DNA of 18,086 nucleotides, taken from CAYFVU01 sp964346645 (lineage in GTDB: Bacteria; Spirochaetota; Spirochaetia; DSM-16054; Sediminispirochaetaceae). Positions 1 to 7,807 of this stretch are shown piece after piece (position 1 is the stretch's first letter; the number at the start of each line of letters is the position of its first letter). Below the pieces are notes generated by a model that saw only the letters and a list, made by a program, of their open reading frames with translations, searched no databases and was not told the DNA's origin. The position numbers and the translations under genes were made by a program. The stretch lies in NCBI GenBank assembly GCA_964346645.1, contig CAYFVU010000075.1, positions 1-18,086 of the forward strand, written 5' to 3'.

Positions 1-18
1 CTTGCCCGCACAAAGTTA

Positions 19-489
19 GTGGGCTATCATACAGATGAGATGAAAATGGATCGCGGCCGCGGCTCTTCCCTAGGCGATTTTTCCATAGGCAACGATGTAG
101 TTTCGGTGAGCCGCATCGCCTCGCTCATCGAACGGAGGGGAGACCGTTTTTTAGAGCGCTGCTTCACCCCCGCGGAGATTCGCCACTGCCGGGCAAAGGC
201 GAGACCTCCGATACACTTCGCCGGCAGATGGGCCGCCAAGGAGGCAGTCTACAAGGCCCTCGGGCTCGCATGGAACCGCCCCTTCAGCTGGAAGGAGATA
301 GAGATCGAGAGTACTTCCACGTCGGCCGCACGCACGCCTGTGGTAAGGCTCTCCGATGCGATACGGACTGAGCTGGGGACTGCCCATGCGCCGGAGATAG
401 AAATAAGCCTCTCCATTTCCCACTGCGGGGAGTATGCTTTTGCGACGGCTTTGGTGCGGATGCAGCACGAGAGGAGCAGGCACGAGTGA
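19..489 (+). CDS. acpS: holo-ACP synthase-type 4'-phosphopantetheinyl transferase
   Basis: It would move the 4'-phosphopantetheine arm of CoA onto a serine of apo-acyl carrier proteins in the cytoplasm. With a GTG start at 19 it is 156 residues. The two AcpS signatures are present: IGNDVVSVSRI (residues 23-33, Mg-binding Asp26) and FAGRWAAKEAVYKALG (67-82, Glu75). A C-terminal ISLSISHCGEYAFATAL strand-turn also matches the family. AcpS is usually 120-130 residues, so the first 20 or so are probably extra. ATG codons at 40 and 46 are alternative starts, none has a clear Shine-Dalgarno, and the frame stays open to the window edge. It sits 24 bases before the ligase gene. A PPTase beside a ligase and two ACP-like genes suggests a dedicated enzyme for this locus, though it could be the housekeeping copy. 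The family call is firm; the dedicated role is inferred. Confidence 0.85.
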   Translation: MGYHTDEMKMDRGRGSSLGDFSIGNDVVSVSRIASLIERRGDRFLERCFTPAEIRHCRAKARPPIHFAGRWAAKEAVYKALGLAWNRPFSWKEIEIESTSTSAARTPVVRLSDAIRTELGTAHAPEIEISLSISHCGEYAFATALVRMQHERSRHE

Positions 490-513
490 TGCGATTCGAA
501 CGGAATCCGTGAG

Positions 514-2112
514 ATGAAAAAATTGCTTATTCACGAATTCCTGGAAGCTTCCAGCGAAAGCTGCCCGGACAAGAAGGCAGTGTGGGACCGGGGACGCTGG
601 CATAGCTACAGAGAGATAGAACAGCGGGCCAACCGGGCCGCCGCCTTCTTCCTCGCTCAGGGGCTGCAGCGCGGCGACCGCGTAGTTCTGCTCTTGGAGA
701 ACAGTGCCGTATTCGTGAGCCTCTACTTCGCAGTACTGAAGGCAGGCGGGGCGGTAGTCGGCCTTCACACCGACACCAGCACGGATGAATTGTCCTACCT
801 TCTACAAAACTCTGAGGCCGAATGCCTCTGCATCTCCGAGGAGCGGTGGCGGCAGCTCGGCGGGCTCAGAGACGGAGACAGACGCCGCACGCAGCGGCGA
901 AACTCTCGGACGCACAGCGCCGCAGAAGCAGTATCGAGCCTTCGCGCCGTCGTCCTCGTCGAGGCCGAATCGGAGAGCTCGCCGGAGGCCTCTTCCTTCC
1001 ACACCACGCCCGCGACGGTCACCTTTGCACAGATCCAGAACGAGTACCCGGACCGCCGCCCGAAGATCAGGCAAATCGACATCGACCTCGCAGAGATCGT
1101 CTACACCTCCGGCAGCACCGGAAGCCCGAAGGGAGTCATGCTCAGCCACCTCAACCTTGCGAGCAACATGCGGTCGATAGTCGATTACCTCCAGCTCACC
1201 GCCGAGGATCGTATCATGGTGATCCTCCCTTTCACCTACATCTACGGCAAGTCACTCTTGCTCACCCACTTTCTCGTCGGCGGGTCGGTGGTCATCGACA
1301 ACCGCTTCGCCTATCCGAACAGAGTCCTCGAGACGATGGCGGCGACGGAGGTCACCGGCTTTGCCGGCGTGCCCTCGACCTTCTCCTACCTGCTGAGCCG
1401 CTCGTCGCTCTGCAGCCGCCGGTTCCCGGCGCTCCGCTACGTGACCCAGGCAGGCGGACACATGGCGCCGACACTGCAGAGGGAGGCGAGCGAAGCCTTC
1501 CATCCCGCGCTACTCTACGTGATGTACGGCGCCACCGAGGCGGCCCCCCGCCTCTCCTACCTCGAGCCGTCGTTGCTCATCGAAAAATCCGGCTCCATCG
1601 GGACCCCGGTGCCCAACGTCAATCTCCTCGTCGTCGACGAGGAGGGGCGCGAGCTGCCCGCCGACACGGAGGGGGAGATCGCTGCGAGGGGCTCGAACAT
1701 AATGCGGGGCTATTGGAAAGATCCGGAAGGCACGGCCGCAGTACTGCGGAACGGCCTCTACTTTACCGGAGATCTCGGATTTCGCGACGCTGATGGCTAC
1801 TTCTTCATCGTCGGCCGGAAGAAGGAGATTATCAAGGTGCGGGGTTTTCGGGTGAGCGCTAAGGAGATAGAGGAGAGGCTGCTGGAGATAGAGCAGGTTG
1901 CAGATGCTGCGGTGGTCGGGGTGGCCGACGAGGTCACGGGCGAGGCGGTAAAGGCCTATCTCGTTGTGATCCCCGGAAAAGAACTGGAAGAACAAGAGGT
2001 GCTCTCCTTTCTCAAACCGCGGATCAGCGCCCACAAGATCCCGAGGCACATCGAATTTCGCGATGCCCTGCCAAAGAACAGCTCGGGCAAGATCATGAAG
2101 AGCGAGCTGTAA
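514..2112 (+). CDS. AMP-forming acyl-CoA/acyl-ACP ligase (ANL superfamily)
   Basis: Activates a carboxylic acid as acyl-AMP and passes it to CoA or a carrier-protein thiol. The 532 residues carry the ANL landmarks in order: the P-loop YTSGSTGSPKG (197-207), MYGATEA, YFTGDLGFRDADGYFFIVGR (hinge region), and C-terminal PKNSSGKIMKSEL with the expected catalytic Lys526. Between about residues 125 and 150 there is an Arg-rich, low-complexity linker just before the P-loop domain, which looks like a lineage-specific insertion. The start ATG has only a weak GAG upstream. Its 3' end overlaps the 3' end of the convergent amidotransferase gene by 20 bases. Ligases of this type occur in exosortase-type exopolysaccharide loci together with an ACP and an amidotransferase, as here. 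The substrate cannot be read from the sequence; loading a partner ACP is inferred. Confidence 0.88.
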   Translation: MKKLLIHEFLEASSESCPDKKAVWDRGRWHSYREIEQRANRAAAFFLAQGLQRGDRVVLLLENSAVFVSLYFAVLKAGGAVVGLHTDTSTDELSYLLQNSEAECLCISEERWRQLGGLRDGDRRRTQRRNSRTHSAAEAVSSLRAVVLVEAESESSPEASSFHTTPATVTFAQIQNEYPDRRPKIRQIDIDLAEIVYTSGSTGSPKGVMLSHLNLASNMRSIVDYLQLTAEDRIMVILPFTYIYGKSLLLTHFLVGGSVVIDNRFAYPNRVLETMAATEVTGFAGVPSTFSYLLSRSSLCSRRFPALRYVTQAGGHMAPTLQREASEAFHPALLYVMYGATEAAPRLSYLEPSLLIEKSGSIGTPVPNVNLLVVDEEGRELPADTEGEIAARGSNIMRGYWKDPEGTAAVLRNGLYFTGDLGFRDADGYFFIVGRKKEIIKVRGFRVSAKEIEERLLEIEQVADAAVVGVADEVTGEAVKAYLVVIPGKELEEQEVLSFLKPRISAHKIPRHIEFRDALPKNSSGKIMKSEL

Positions 2113-4039
2113 GCCTCTGCAGGAGGAGCGTGGAGAGAACCGCCGTTACGGCCATGTTGTCGAAGTTGCTCATCTCCCGTCCTTCCTTCTCCCTGCACTT
2201 TGCCGCGAGATTCTCCACGGCCTTCGGGTCGAAAATCTCCGAGGCGCGCAGCGCTCTTGGCTCGATCAACTCCTCCACCCACTCTATTCTCTCGCCGAAG
2301 AAGCTCGAGGCATCGGGAGCTCTGTAAGGCTGTTTGGAACGGTGCAGAATCTCCGCAGGGACGAGGTCCGAGAAGGCGTGCTTGAGGATGTATTTCTCCT
2401 CCATGCCCATGATCTTGTAGCGGGGAGGCACGTGAGATGTGCGGTCGACGAGCACCGGATCGAGAAACGGGAACCGGCCCTCGACTCCGTTCGCCATGAG
2501 CATGCGGTCTCCCTGCGAGCCGAGCAGGTATCCGGGTAGGAGGCTGCTCATCTCTATCCACTGCGCCCGCGAGAGCGGATGCCACTCCTTCGCCTCCGGC
2601 GGCATCCGCTCGAGGAATTCCCCCTCCGTATCCCGCGCCTCGACCTCGTACCGGATATCTTCCCGCAGGAGTCGTGCGACGGATGCGGCGGATCGCCACC
2701 GCATTCGGTGCGACAACGCCGGATCCTCGACATCAAGGCTCTTTCGGAAGAAACTGCGTGCGAATGCAGGGACTTCGGCCGGACTACGCCGCAGCCAGGG
2801 ATAGAGCATCGGGATGATCTCCGACCGCTTCGAAGATTCGGGATGGGCGGCGATGAATCTCCGCAGCATCGTCTCGCGGAAGATGTCGTAGCCGCCGAAG
2901 ACCTCGTCGCCCCCCTCGCCGGTAACAACCACCTTGTAGCCGGAGTCACGCACCAGCTTCGATAGGAGGTACATGGGCGCCGGGGCGGTCCTCAACAACG
3001 GACGTTCGGCGTGCCGCACCACCTCGGGAAAGACCTCGCCTATATCGCGCGCCGAGACGCGCACCTCGGCATGGTCGCTGCCGAGCAGATCCACCATCCT
3101 CCTCTGTGCCTCGCCCTCGTCGTACTCCCGTTCGGCGAATCGTAAGGAGAAGGTTTCCAACTTCGCATCGGTCACCCTGCGCATGAGGGCGGCGGTTATC
3201 GATGAGTCGATGCCCCCGGAGAGATATGCGGCCACCGGCACGTCGCTGCGGGTAAACCTAAGACGGACGGCGTCAGTCAGCAAGTCGCGCAGCTCTTCGG
3301 CCGTATCGCCGGCGGTCTGCCGATCGGCCCTGCTGAATGCCGGGAAAGAGGGCTCCCAATAGGTCTCTTCTTGCGACTTCCCTTTGTCGAACCCTTCCCC
3401 CGATGAGCCGAAGAAGCGCATCCAGCGTCCCGGCACAATCTCCTCTACCCCGCGAAACACCGTCTGCGGCGCAATGCTCGTCCAGAAGGTAAAAATTTCT
3501 GCGAGCCCGCAGGGATCGAGCTCGCCTGAGATCCTGGAATCGCAGAGAAGGGCCTTTACCTCCGAGGCGAAGAGCACCCTGTTGCCTACACGCGCATAGT
3601 AGAGGGGACAGATTCCGAACCTGTCCCGGCAGAGCAGCAGCTCTCCCCTGCGCTCGTCCCATATAGCGAGGGCCCACTGACCGTTGAGCATGGGGAACAG
3701 ATCCGTCCCGTACTCCTCGTATCCGTGGATCAGCACCTCGGTGTCGCTCTCGGTGCGGAAACGGTGCCCCTTCTCCCGCAGCCTGTGACGCAGCTCTACG
3801 TAGTTGAAGATCTCGCCGTTGAAGGTTATCCAGATGCGTCCGTTCTCGTTGCACATGGGCTGGCTTCCCGTCTCGAGATCGATAACCGAGAGGCGGGTGT
3901 GACCGAGCCCGGCGGCTCCCCGCACGTGGGTTCCGCTCTCGTCAGGGCCGCGGTGGTCCAGACTCCGCACCATCGCATCGATCTTCTCCCGCTCGACGGG
4001 CGCACCATCGCCGTTCCAGACCCCGCATATCCCGCACAT
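2093..4039 (-). CDS. asnB: asparagine synthase-type glutamine amidotransferase
   Basis: Glutamine hydrolysis at an N-terminal Ntn domain supplies ammonia to an ATP-dependent amidation in the C-terminal domain. The protein has 648 residues. MCGICGVWN places the nucleophile Cys2 directly after the initiator Met. RLSVIDL, NGEIFNY and ESDTEV complete the class II glutaminase pocket. The synthetase domain has the PP-loop SGGIDSS (274-280) and later TGEGGDEVFGGYD. The start has a GGGAG-type ribosome site and follows the ACP-like stop by 9 bases, so the gene is the last of the operon rfbD-rfbB-acp-asnB. Length and neighbours fit amidotransferases of exopolysaccharide loci better than a housekeeping asparagine synthetase, so an acid on a sugar or on a carrier-bound acyl group is a likelier acceptor than aspartate. 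The acceptor is inferred; the gene symbol denotes the family. Confidence 0.9.
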   Translation of the reverse strand: MCGICGVWNGDGAPVEREKIDAMVRSLDHRGPDESGTHVRGAAGLGHTRLSVIDLETGSQPMCNENGRIWITFNGEIFNYVELRHRLREKGHRFRTESDTEVLIHGYEEYGTDLFPMLNGQWALAIWDERRGELLLCRDRFGICPLYYARVGNRVLFASEVKALLCDSRISGELDPCGLAEIFTFWTSIAPQTVFRGVEEIVPGRWMRFFGSSGEGFDKGKSQEETYWEPSFPAFSRADRQTAGDTAEELRDLLTDAVRLRFTRSDVPVAAYLSGGIDSSITAALMRRVTDAKLETFSLRFAEREYDEGEAQRRMVDLLGSDHAEVRVSARDIGEVFPEVVRHAERPLLRTAPAPMYLLSKLVRDSGYKVVVTGEGGDEVFGGYDIFRETMLRRFIAAHPESSKRSEIIPMLYPWLRRSPAEVPAFARSFFRKSLDVEDPALSHRMRWRSAASVARLLREDIRYEVEARDTEGEFLERMPPEAKEWHPLSRAQWIEMSSLLPGYLLGSQGDRMLMANGVEGRFPFLDPVLVDRTSHVPPRYKIMGMEEKYILKHAFSDLVPAEILHRSKQPYRAPDASSFFGERIEWVEELIEPRALRASEIFDPKAVENLAAKCREKEGREMSNFDNMAVTAVLSTLLLQRLTARSS

Positions 4040-4048
4040 GACCTCTCC

Positions 4049-4300
4049 CTACTCTCCACGCAATTTACGGAGCACGAAGGCGGACAGGTCCGCCTCAGGC
4101 CCTAGGTGCCGCGCATCTATCTCCTCCTCCTCCAAAGTTATGCCGAAGGCATCCTCGAGAAAGAGGGCCGTCTCTATCGGGCTCTCGGGCGAAAGTCTGT
4201 CGGACGAAGGTCTGCCTGACGAGTGCCTGTCGGCCTGCATGACCCTGAACTCCTCGATGCGAGTCGCCACTATCTCAGCCGGTAATTCTTCTCTATCCAC
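4049..4300 (-). CDS. acyl-carrier-protein-like small protein, atypical serine site
   Basis: An 83-residue acidic protein read from a GTG start. The stretch PIETALFLEDAFGITLEEEEID resembles helix II and loop of acyl carrier proteins (LEEEFGI-type), and residues 5-18 could be helix I. The usual DSL serine is not where alignment on LEDAFGI predicts: that position is a proline in LSPESP, with serines one residue before and two after. It may therefore be non-functional as a carrier, use a shifted serine, or be a partner protein with an ACP fold. The GTG start overlaps the rfbB end by 31 bases. An ATG at 4240 with GAGGAG 9 bases upstream is an alternative, but it would remove helix I and leave 63 residues. 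It lies between rfbB and the amidotransferase, suggesting joint work with the latter. The ACP assignment is moderate, function unknown. Confidence 0.6.
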   Translation of the reverse strand: MDREELPAEIVATRIEEFRVMQADRHSSGRPSSDRLSPESPIETALFLEDAFGITLEEEEIDARHLGPEADLSAFVLRKLRGE

Positions 4301-5364
4301 TTTCTGTACTCACCGCTGCGTACTCCCTCTATCCACTCATCGTGAGAGAGGTACCATGCAATCGTCTTGTCTATGCCCTCCGAAAAGGAGATCTTCGGCC
4401 GCCAGCCGAGCTCGGCGGATATCTTTCCGTTGTCCATCGCATAGCGGCGGTCGTGTCCGGGCCGATCCTTCACGTAGGTAATGAGGCTCCGGTACTCCTC
4501 GGGCCGCACTCCCGTGCGCTCGGCCATCAGGTCGCAGAGCAGACGCACCAATGTGAGGTTGTCCTTTTCGCTGTCGCCGCCGAGATTGTAGCTCTCCCCG
4601 ATGCACCCCCTCCTCAAAATGAGCCAGATTGCATCGGCGTGGTCTTCCACGTAGAGCCAGTCCCTCACGTTGCTCCCATCGCCGTAGATGGGCAGCCTCT
4701 TCCCCTCCCTCATGTTGAGGAGCATGAGGGGAATGAGTTTCTCGGGAAACTGATAGGGGCCGTAGTTGTTCGAGCAGTTCGATATGGTAACCGGCAGGCC
4801 ATAGGTGTGGTGTGCGGCCCGCACCAGGTGATCGGCCGCCGCCTTGGAAGCGGAATACGGACTGCGTGGGTCATAACGACTCTCCTCGGTAAATCTCCCT
4901 TCCGGGCCGAGGCTGCCGAAGACCTCGTCGGTACTCACCTGGTGAAAGAGCTTTCCCTCGCAGCTGTTTTCTCCCCAGACCTTGCGTGCGGCCTCGATGA
5001 GGCTGAAGGTGCCGTTGATGTTCGTCGCAATGAACTCCTGCGGGCCATGTACGGACCGGTCCACGTGGGATTCGGCGGCGAAGTTGACCACAGTGTCGAC
5101 CTCGTAGCTGCGAATCAGCTCTTCCATCTTCGGAGCATCGCGGATGTCCTCGCGGGCAAAGAGATAGCGGGCCCCGCCTCCGTCTTCAGCGCCGTAACGC
5201 TCCTCTAGGTCCGCCAGATTGTGCGGATTGCCCGCATAGGTGAGTTTGTCGACATTCAGTATTCTCCCATCGAAATCGGGACGAGAGAAGAGAAAGCGAA
5301 TAAAATTGGTGCCGATAAAGCCGGAGCCTCCTGTAACCATCAGCGTCTGTAAAGTTCGATCCAT
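4270..5364 (-). CDS. rfbB: dTDP-glucose 4,6-dehydratase
   Basis: Second step of dTDP-L-rhamnose synthesis: converts dTDP-glucose to dTDP-4-keto-6-deoxyglucose with bound NAD. An extended short-chain dehydrogenase of 364 residues with the Rossmann motif TGGSGFIG (11-18), NFAAESHVDRSV, the catalytic TDE triplet (145-147) and YSASK with Tyr170 and Lys174. Length is normal for RmlB. The start ATG is set by AAAGGAG six bases upstream. It follows rfbD by 11 bases and overlaps the ACP-like gene, so it is in the minus-strand operon. Its partners rfbA and rfbC lie about 6 kb away in a second minus-strand block. Confidence 0.96.
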   Translation of the reverse strand: MDRTLQTLMVTGGSGFIGTNFIRFLFSRPDFDGRILNVDKLTYAGNPHNLADLEERYGAEDGGGARYLFAREDIRDAPKMEELIRSYEVDTVVNFAAESHVDRSVHGPQEFIATNINGTFSLIEAARKVWGENSCEGKLFHQVSTDEVFGSLGPEGRFTEESRYDPRSPYSASKAAADHLVRAAHHTYGLPVTISNCSNNYGPYQFPEKLIPLMLLNMREGKRLPIYGDGSNVRDWLYVEDHADAIWLILRRGCIGESYNLGGDSEKDNLTLVRLLCDLMAERTGVRPEEYRSLITYVKDRPGHDRRYAMDNGKISAELGWRPKISFSEGIDKTIAWYLSHDEWIEGVRSGEYRKWIEKNYRLR

Positions 5365-5375
5365 CCACTTCTCCT

Positions 5376-6293
5376 TTAAGCCCGTAACGATTCGAGGTAA
5401 CTGTTGAGGGCTGCCTGGTAACTGCGAATTTCCGGCACCACCCGTTTGCGGATCTTATCCGTATGCAGAAACGAATATATCGGGCGCCGCGCCTTCGTAG
5501 GGTAGGACGAGCTCGGCACCGGCTCTATCTTGCTCTCGTCGCTGCAGAGTCCGAGCCGTCGCGCCTGACTGAATATCTCGCACGCGAAGCCGTACCACGA
5601 CACGGCGCCATCGTTGGTAAAATGGTAGACCCCCTCCTCTGGGGGCGGGTCGAGCCGGGTGAGCCTGACAAGGGCCTCGGCGAGATCGCCTGCATAAGTG
5701 GGCGAGCCCCACTGGTCCTCCACTACCTTCACCTGTCTTCCGTCAGTAAAGAGCGAGAGCATGGTGGAGACGAAGTTCTTGCCACCTCTGCCGAAGAGCC
5801 AGGCGGTCCGCACGATGTAATGGGCTGCTCCCGAGCGCCGAACCGCCTCCTCGCCGGCCCACTTGCTCCTTCCGTAGGCGGAAATCGGCTTCGGCCTGTC
5901 CTCTTCTCGATAGCCCTCCGCCTTCTTCCCGTCGAAGACGTAGTCGGTCGACACGTGGACGAGCCGTGCGCCGACGTATCGTGCAGCGCGGGCTAGATTC
6001 TTCGGCCCCAGGGCATTGAGCCGTGAAGCGGCCCCGGGTTCGTCCTCCGCTCGGTCTACCGCGGTGTAGGCGGCGCAGTTGATGATCCAACCGACCCCGC
6101 CGCCGACTCTTCCGGCTCCTTCGCCGGCCCCTTCGCCGGCAAAACGTGAATCCGTAAAGCTTCGCAGCTCATCGTAGTCGGTGATGTCCACCTCCCTGTC
6201 GGAGGCAATATAGGGAATGTCCGTATTCCTCAACATCTTCTCGACCGCAGAGCCGAGCATTCCTCGGTTGCCAACCAGCCAAACTCTTTCCAT
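5376..6293 (-). CDS. rfbD: dTDP-4-dehydrorhamnose reductase
   Basis: Last step of dTDP-L-rhamnose synthesis: NAD(P)H-dependent reduction of dTDP-4-keto-rhamnose. An SDR-type protein with GNRGMLG (Rossmann glycines), NCAAYTAVDRAE, STDYVFDG and the YGRSK catalytic Tyr/Lys pair. I chose the ATG at 6293 (305 residues). An in-frame ATG at 6302 would add three residues, but it overlaps the -10 element of the best promoter candidate. Odd point: residues 53-68 (56-71 from the longer start) are a Gly/Glu-rich run (GEGAGEGAGRVGGGVG) in a surface loop. It is encoded by a tandem near-repeat of ccttcgccgg around 6118-6140, which looks like recent slippage. First gene of the minus-strand operon. Confidence 0.94.
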   Translation of the reverse strand: MERVWLVGNRGMLGSAVEKMLRNTDIPYIASDREVDITDYDELRSFTDSRFAGEGAGEGAGRVGGGVGWIINCAAYTAVDRAEDEPGAASRLNALGPKNLARAARYVGARLVHVSTDYVFDGKKAEGYREEDRPKPISAYGRSKWAGEEAVRRSGAAHYIVRTAWLFGRGGKNFVSTMLSLFTDGRQVKVVEDQWGSPTYAGDLAEALVRLTRLDPPPEEGVYHFTNDGAVSWYGFACEIFSQARRLGLCSDESKIEPVPSSSYPTKARRPIYSFLHTDKIRKRVVPEIRSYQAALNSYLESLRA

Positions 6294-6329
6294 TGTCCTC
6301 ATTATATACCACCGTTTCGGCCCTCACAA
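6290..6329 (-). promoter_or_regulatory. sigma70-type promoter for rfbD operon, possibly leaderless
   Basis: On the minus strand TTGTGA (6329-6324) and a perfect TATAAT (6306-6301) are separated by exactly 17 bases. The predicted transcription start falls near 6294, one base before the ATG at 6293, so the rfbD message could be leaderless or nearly so. The upstream ATG at 6302 would not be transcribed from this promoter. The hexamers and spacing are seen directly; the start site and leaderless reading are inferred. A GAGG lies three bases before the 6293 ATG, so a promoter further upstream with a conventional leader is the alternative. Confidence 0.5.
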
Positions 6330-6453
6330 CGAAAATGTGTCTGCCCCAGCGATTCGCAGTTCCTGTCCGTACGCATCGCATCGAGCAGCTTGTGAATTAC
6401 GAAAAAAAATGTAGTTTTAAAAGTAAACGAATGTAAAATGAGTACTCTTATGC

Positions 6454-6510
6454 TATAGTAGTAGAAGATGGTACTATTAATAGAATCGGTCTAAGCCTCA
6501 TATAGTAGTA
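6454..6510. repeat. direct repeat TATAGTAGTA in divergent intergenic region
   Basis: The 10-mer TATAGTAGTA occurs at 6454-6463 and again at 6501-6510, 47 bases apart. A TACTAT in reverse orientation lies between them (6472-6477) and a palindrome GAGTACTC lies just upstream (6440-6447). The whole 6303-6553 stretch is much more AT-rich than its neighbours and separates the divergent rfbD operon and the LuxR regulator gene. The arrangement would suit operators for the regulator itself, but no binding site consensus is claimed. Confidence 0.4.
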
Positions 6511-6553
6511 TTTAATTACTCTAAGGAATTGTTAAATAGTAGGGGAGCGGTCG

Positions 6554-7222
6554 GTGGAATTAGACAGAGAGCGTCGCATTGTTCTCATTGGTCCGAACAA
6601 CCTCGGAAATCAGATGATCTCCTACTCGGTCCAAAACAGACTCCTATTGCCCTGTTCCATCTATCCCCACCCATTGCATATGTTTCCCGACAACTGTGAG
6701 TTCGAAACATCATTTCTCACGGCCGGTAATCTCAACGTACTGCTGCTCGTCGATTGTACCGGCAGAGAGATAGACGGCACTACGAAAGACATAATGACCA
6801 ATCCGGTCATCAACAATCATCTCGTAGCATACTACAATCTTCCGGGGTACTCCGACTCCGAGGGAAAGGCGGTTTCCAAAAAAGTACGCGGATTTTTCTA
6901 CACCGACGACACAATGGAGCTCTTTCTCAAGGGAATCGCAGCCATATTCGACGGCGAAATATGGATAAGCCGACAGATCCTCCTCAGGTACGTAATGAAC
7001 AGCGGTGCAGAAGAAATACCATACCATCACAGTGAGCAACTCCTCACCGAGCGGGAACAGCAGATTCTCTCACTCGTCAGTGTGGGGGTCGACAACGAAG
7101 AGATAAGCGATAAGCTCTGCATAAGCGTGAACACGGTCAAGACTCACATGTACAACATCTTCAAGAAGATCCACGTTACCAACCGGCTGCAGGCCGCCCT
7201 CTGGGCAGCCAAGAATTTGTAA
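6554..7222 (+). CDS. CsgD/VpsT-like LuxR-family transcription regulator
   Basis: A 222-residue DNA-binding protein with a receiver-like N-terminal domain and a LuxR helix-turn-helix at 163-222 (LTEREQQILSLVSVG, then NTVKTHMYNIFKKIHV). The pattern FFYTDD...LFLKGIAAIFDGEIW followed by the HTH closely follows CsgD and VpsT, the biofilm matrix regulators. The N-terminal half lacks the normal phospho-acceptor pocket as far as I can see. Residues 137-140 read WISR. VpsT binds c-di-GMP through W[F/L/M][T/S]R, so this site differs only by Ile at position two, while CsgD lacks it. The GTG start has AGGGGAG six bases upstream. It is divergent from rfbD and followed by a PilZ gene and the initiating transferase, so it probably controls this locus. 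Family call firm; c-di-GMP binding is inferred. Confidence 0.87.
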   Translation: MELDRERRIVLIGPNNLGNQMISYSVQNRLLLPCSIYPHPLHMFPDNCEFETSFLTAGNLNVLLLVDCTGREIDGTTKDIMTNPVINNHLVAYYNLPGYSDSEGKAVSKKVRGFFYTDDTMELFLKGIAAIFDGEIWISRQILLRYVMNSGAEEIPYHHSEQLLTEREQQILSLVSVGVDNEEISDKLCISVNTVKTHMYNIFKKIHVTNRLQAALWAAKNL

Positions 7223-7315
7223 ATTTTTGTAAACCGACTTTCGGCCGGTGAAACTCATCGCGTCCCTCGATATACGATCATCCTCTACATAGCTTAATCA
7301 TTTACATCCTCACCA

Positions 7316-7356
7316 GTACTAGAGTCGCTCCTGTAAAGTATGAGCACATCTAGTAC
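7316..7356. repeat. inverted repeat between regulator and PilZ gene
   Basis: GTACTAGA at 7316-7323 and TCTAGTAC at 7349-7356 are perfect 8-base inverted arms separated by 25 bases. They lie in the 237-base AT-rich gap between the regulator stop and the PilZ start. The same TAGTA/TACTA core recurs in the gap upstream of the regulator. This could be an operator pair ahead of a promoter for the PilZ gene; no convincing -35/-10 pair or rho-independent terminator was found in the gap. Confidence 0.3.
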
Positions 7357-7459
7357 CTCTTTGCGAAGCTGCTACTACTCGGTGGTCAGCTCAATTTCAT
7401 AAAAACTACTGATTTACCTTCTCTAGACCTCGGCACAATACTATGTAATGAAGGGCGGT

Positions 7460-7801
7460 ATGAAAGAGAAGCGGCGAATCGAACGATACTCGTTGAACCT
7501 CCCGGCCAGGGTAAGCATACCCGAAAAAGAAGACCTCCATCAATTGCAGGCCTATACAAAAGATGTCTCGTCGGGCGGAACTTTTCTCAGCATCGAGCAG
7601 GAGCTGGAAATCGGGCAGAAGGTCAACCTGGAGCTCTTCTTATCAATCAAAAAGTTACAGGAATTTTTCGAGATGGATAACCAAGTTCGGATAGAAGTAA
7701 CCGGCGAGGTTATCCGCCACGAGGAGGGGGGAGTCGGCATACGGTTCGACAAGAAATACACAATATTCCCCTTCTCCATGGACAACATGGAGAAAGAGTA
7801 G
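7460..7801 (+). CDS. PilZ domain protein, probable c-di-GMP effector
   Basis: A single-domain PilZ protein of 113 residues. Both c-di-GMP-binding motifs are intact: RxxxR (R5RIER9) and DxSxxG (D35VSSGG40), followed by strands ending in GGVGIRF as in other PilZ barrels. The preferred start is the ATG at 7460, which has AAGGG about five bases upstream and begins directly at MKEKRRIER. An in-frame ATG at 7448 has no ribosome site. No transmembrane segment or signal peptide, so it is cytoplasmic. It lies between the VpsT-like regulator and the phosphoglycosyl transferase, and stand-alone PilZ proteins in polysaccharide loci commonly act as allosteric switches. Binding is strongly predicted; the protein target is unknown. 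Confidence 0.88.
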   Translation: MKEKRRIERYSLNLPARVSIPEKEDLHQLQAYTKDVSSGGTFLSIEQELEIGQKVNLELFLSIKKLQEFFEMDNQVRIEVTGEVIRHEEGGVGIRFDKKYTIFPFSMDNMEKE

Positions 7802-7807
7802 TGAGCA

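Noticed and set aside
822..1793. 323-codon plus-strand frame inside the ligase gene
   Set aside because: Arg/Pro-rich product typical of an out-of-frame shadow; the ligase frame carries all catalytic motifs.
7223..7260. Possible rho-independent terminator after the regulator (accgactttcggccggt)
   Set aside because: The stem is short with mismatches, and no T-tract follows it.
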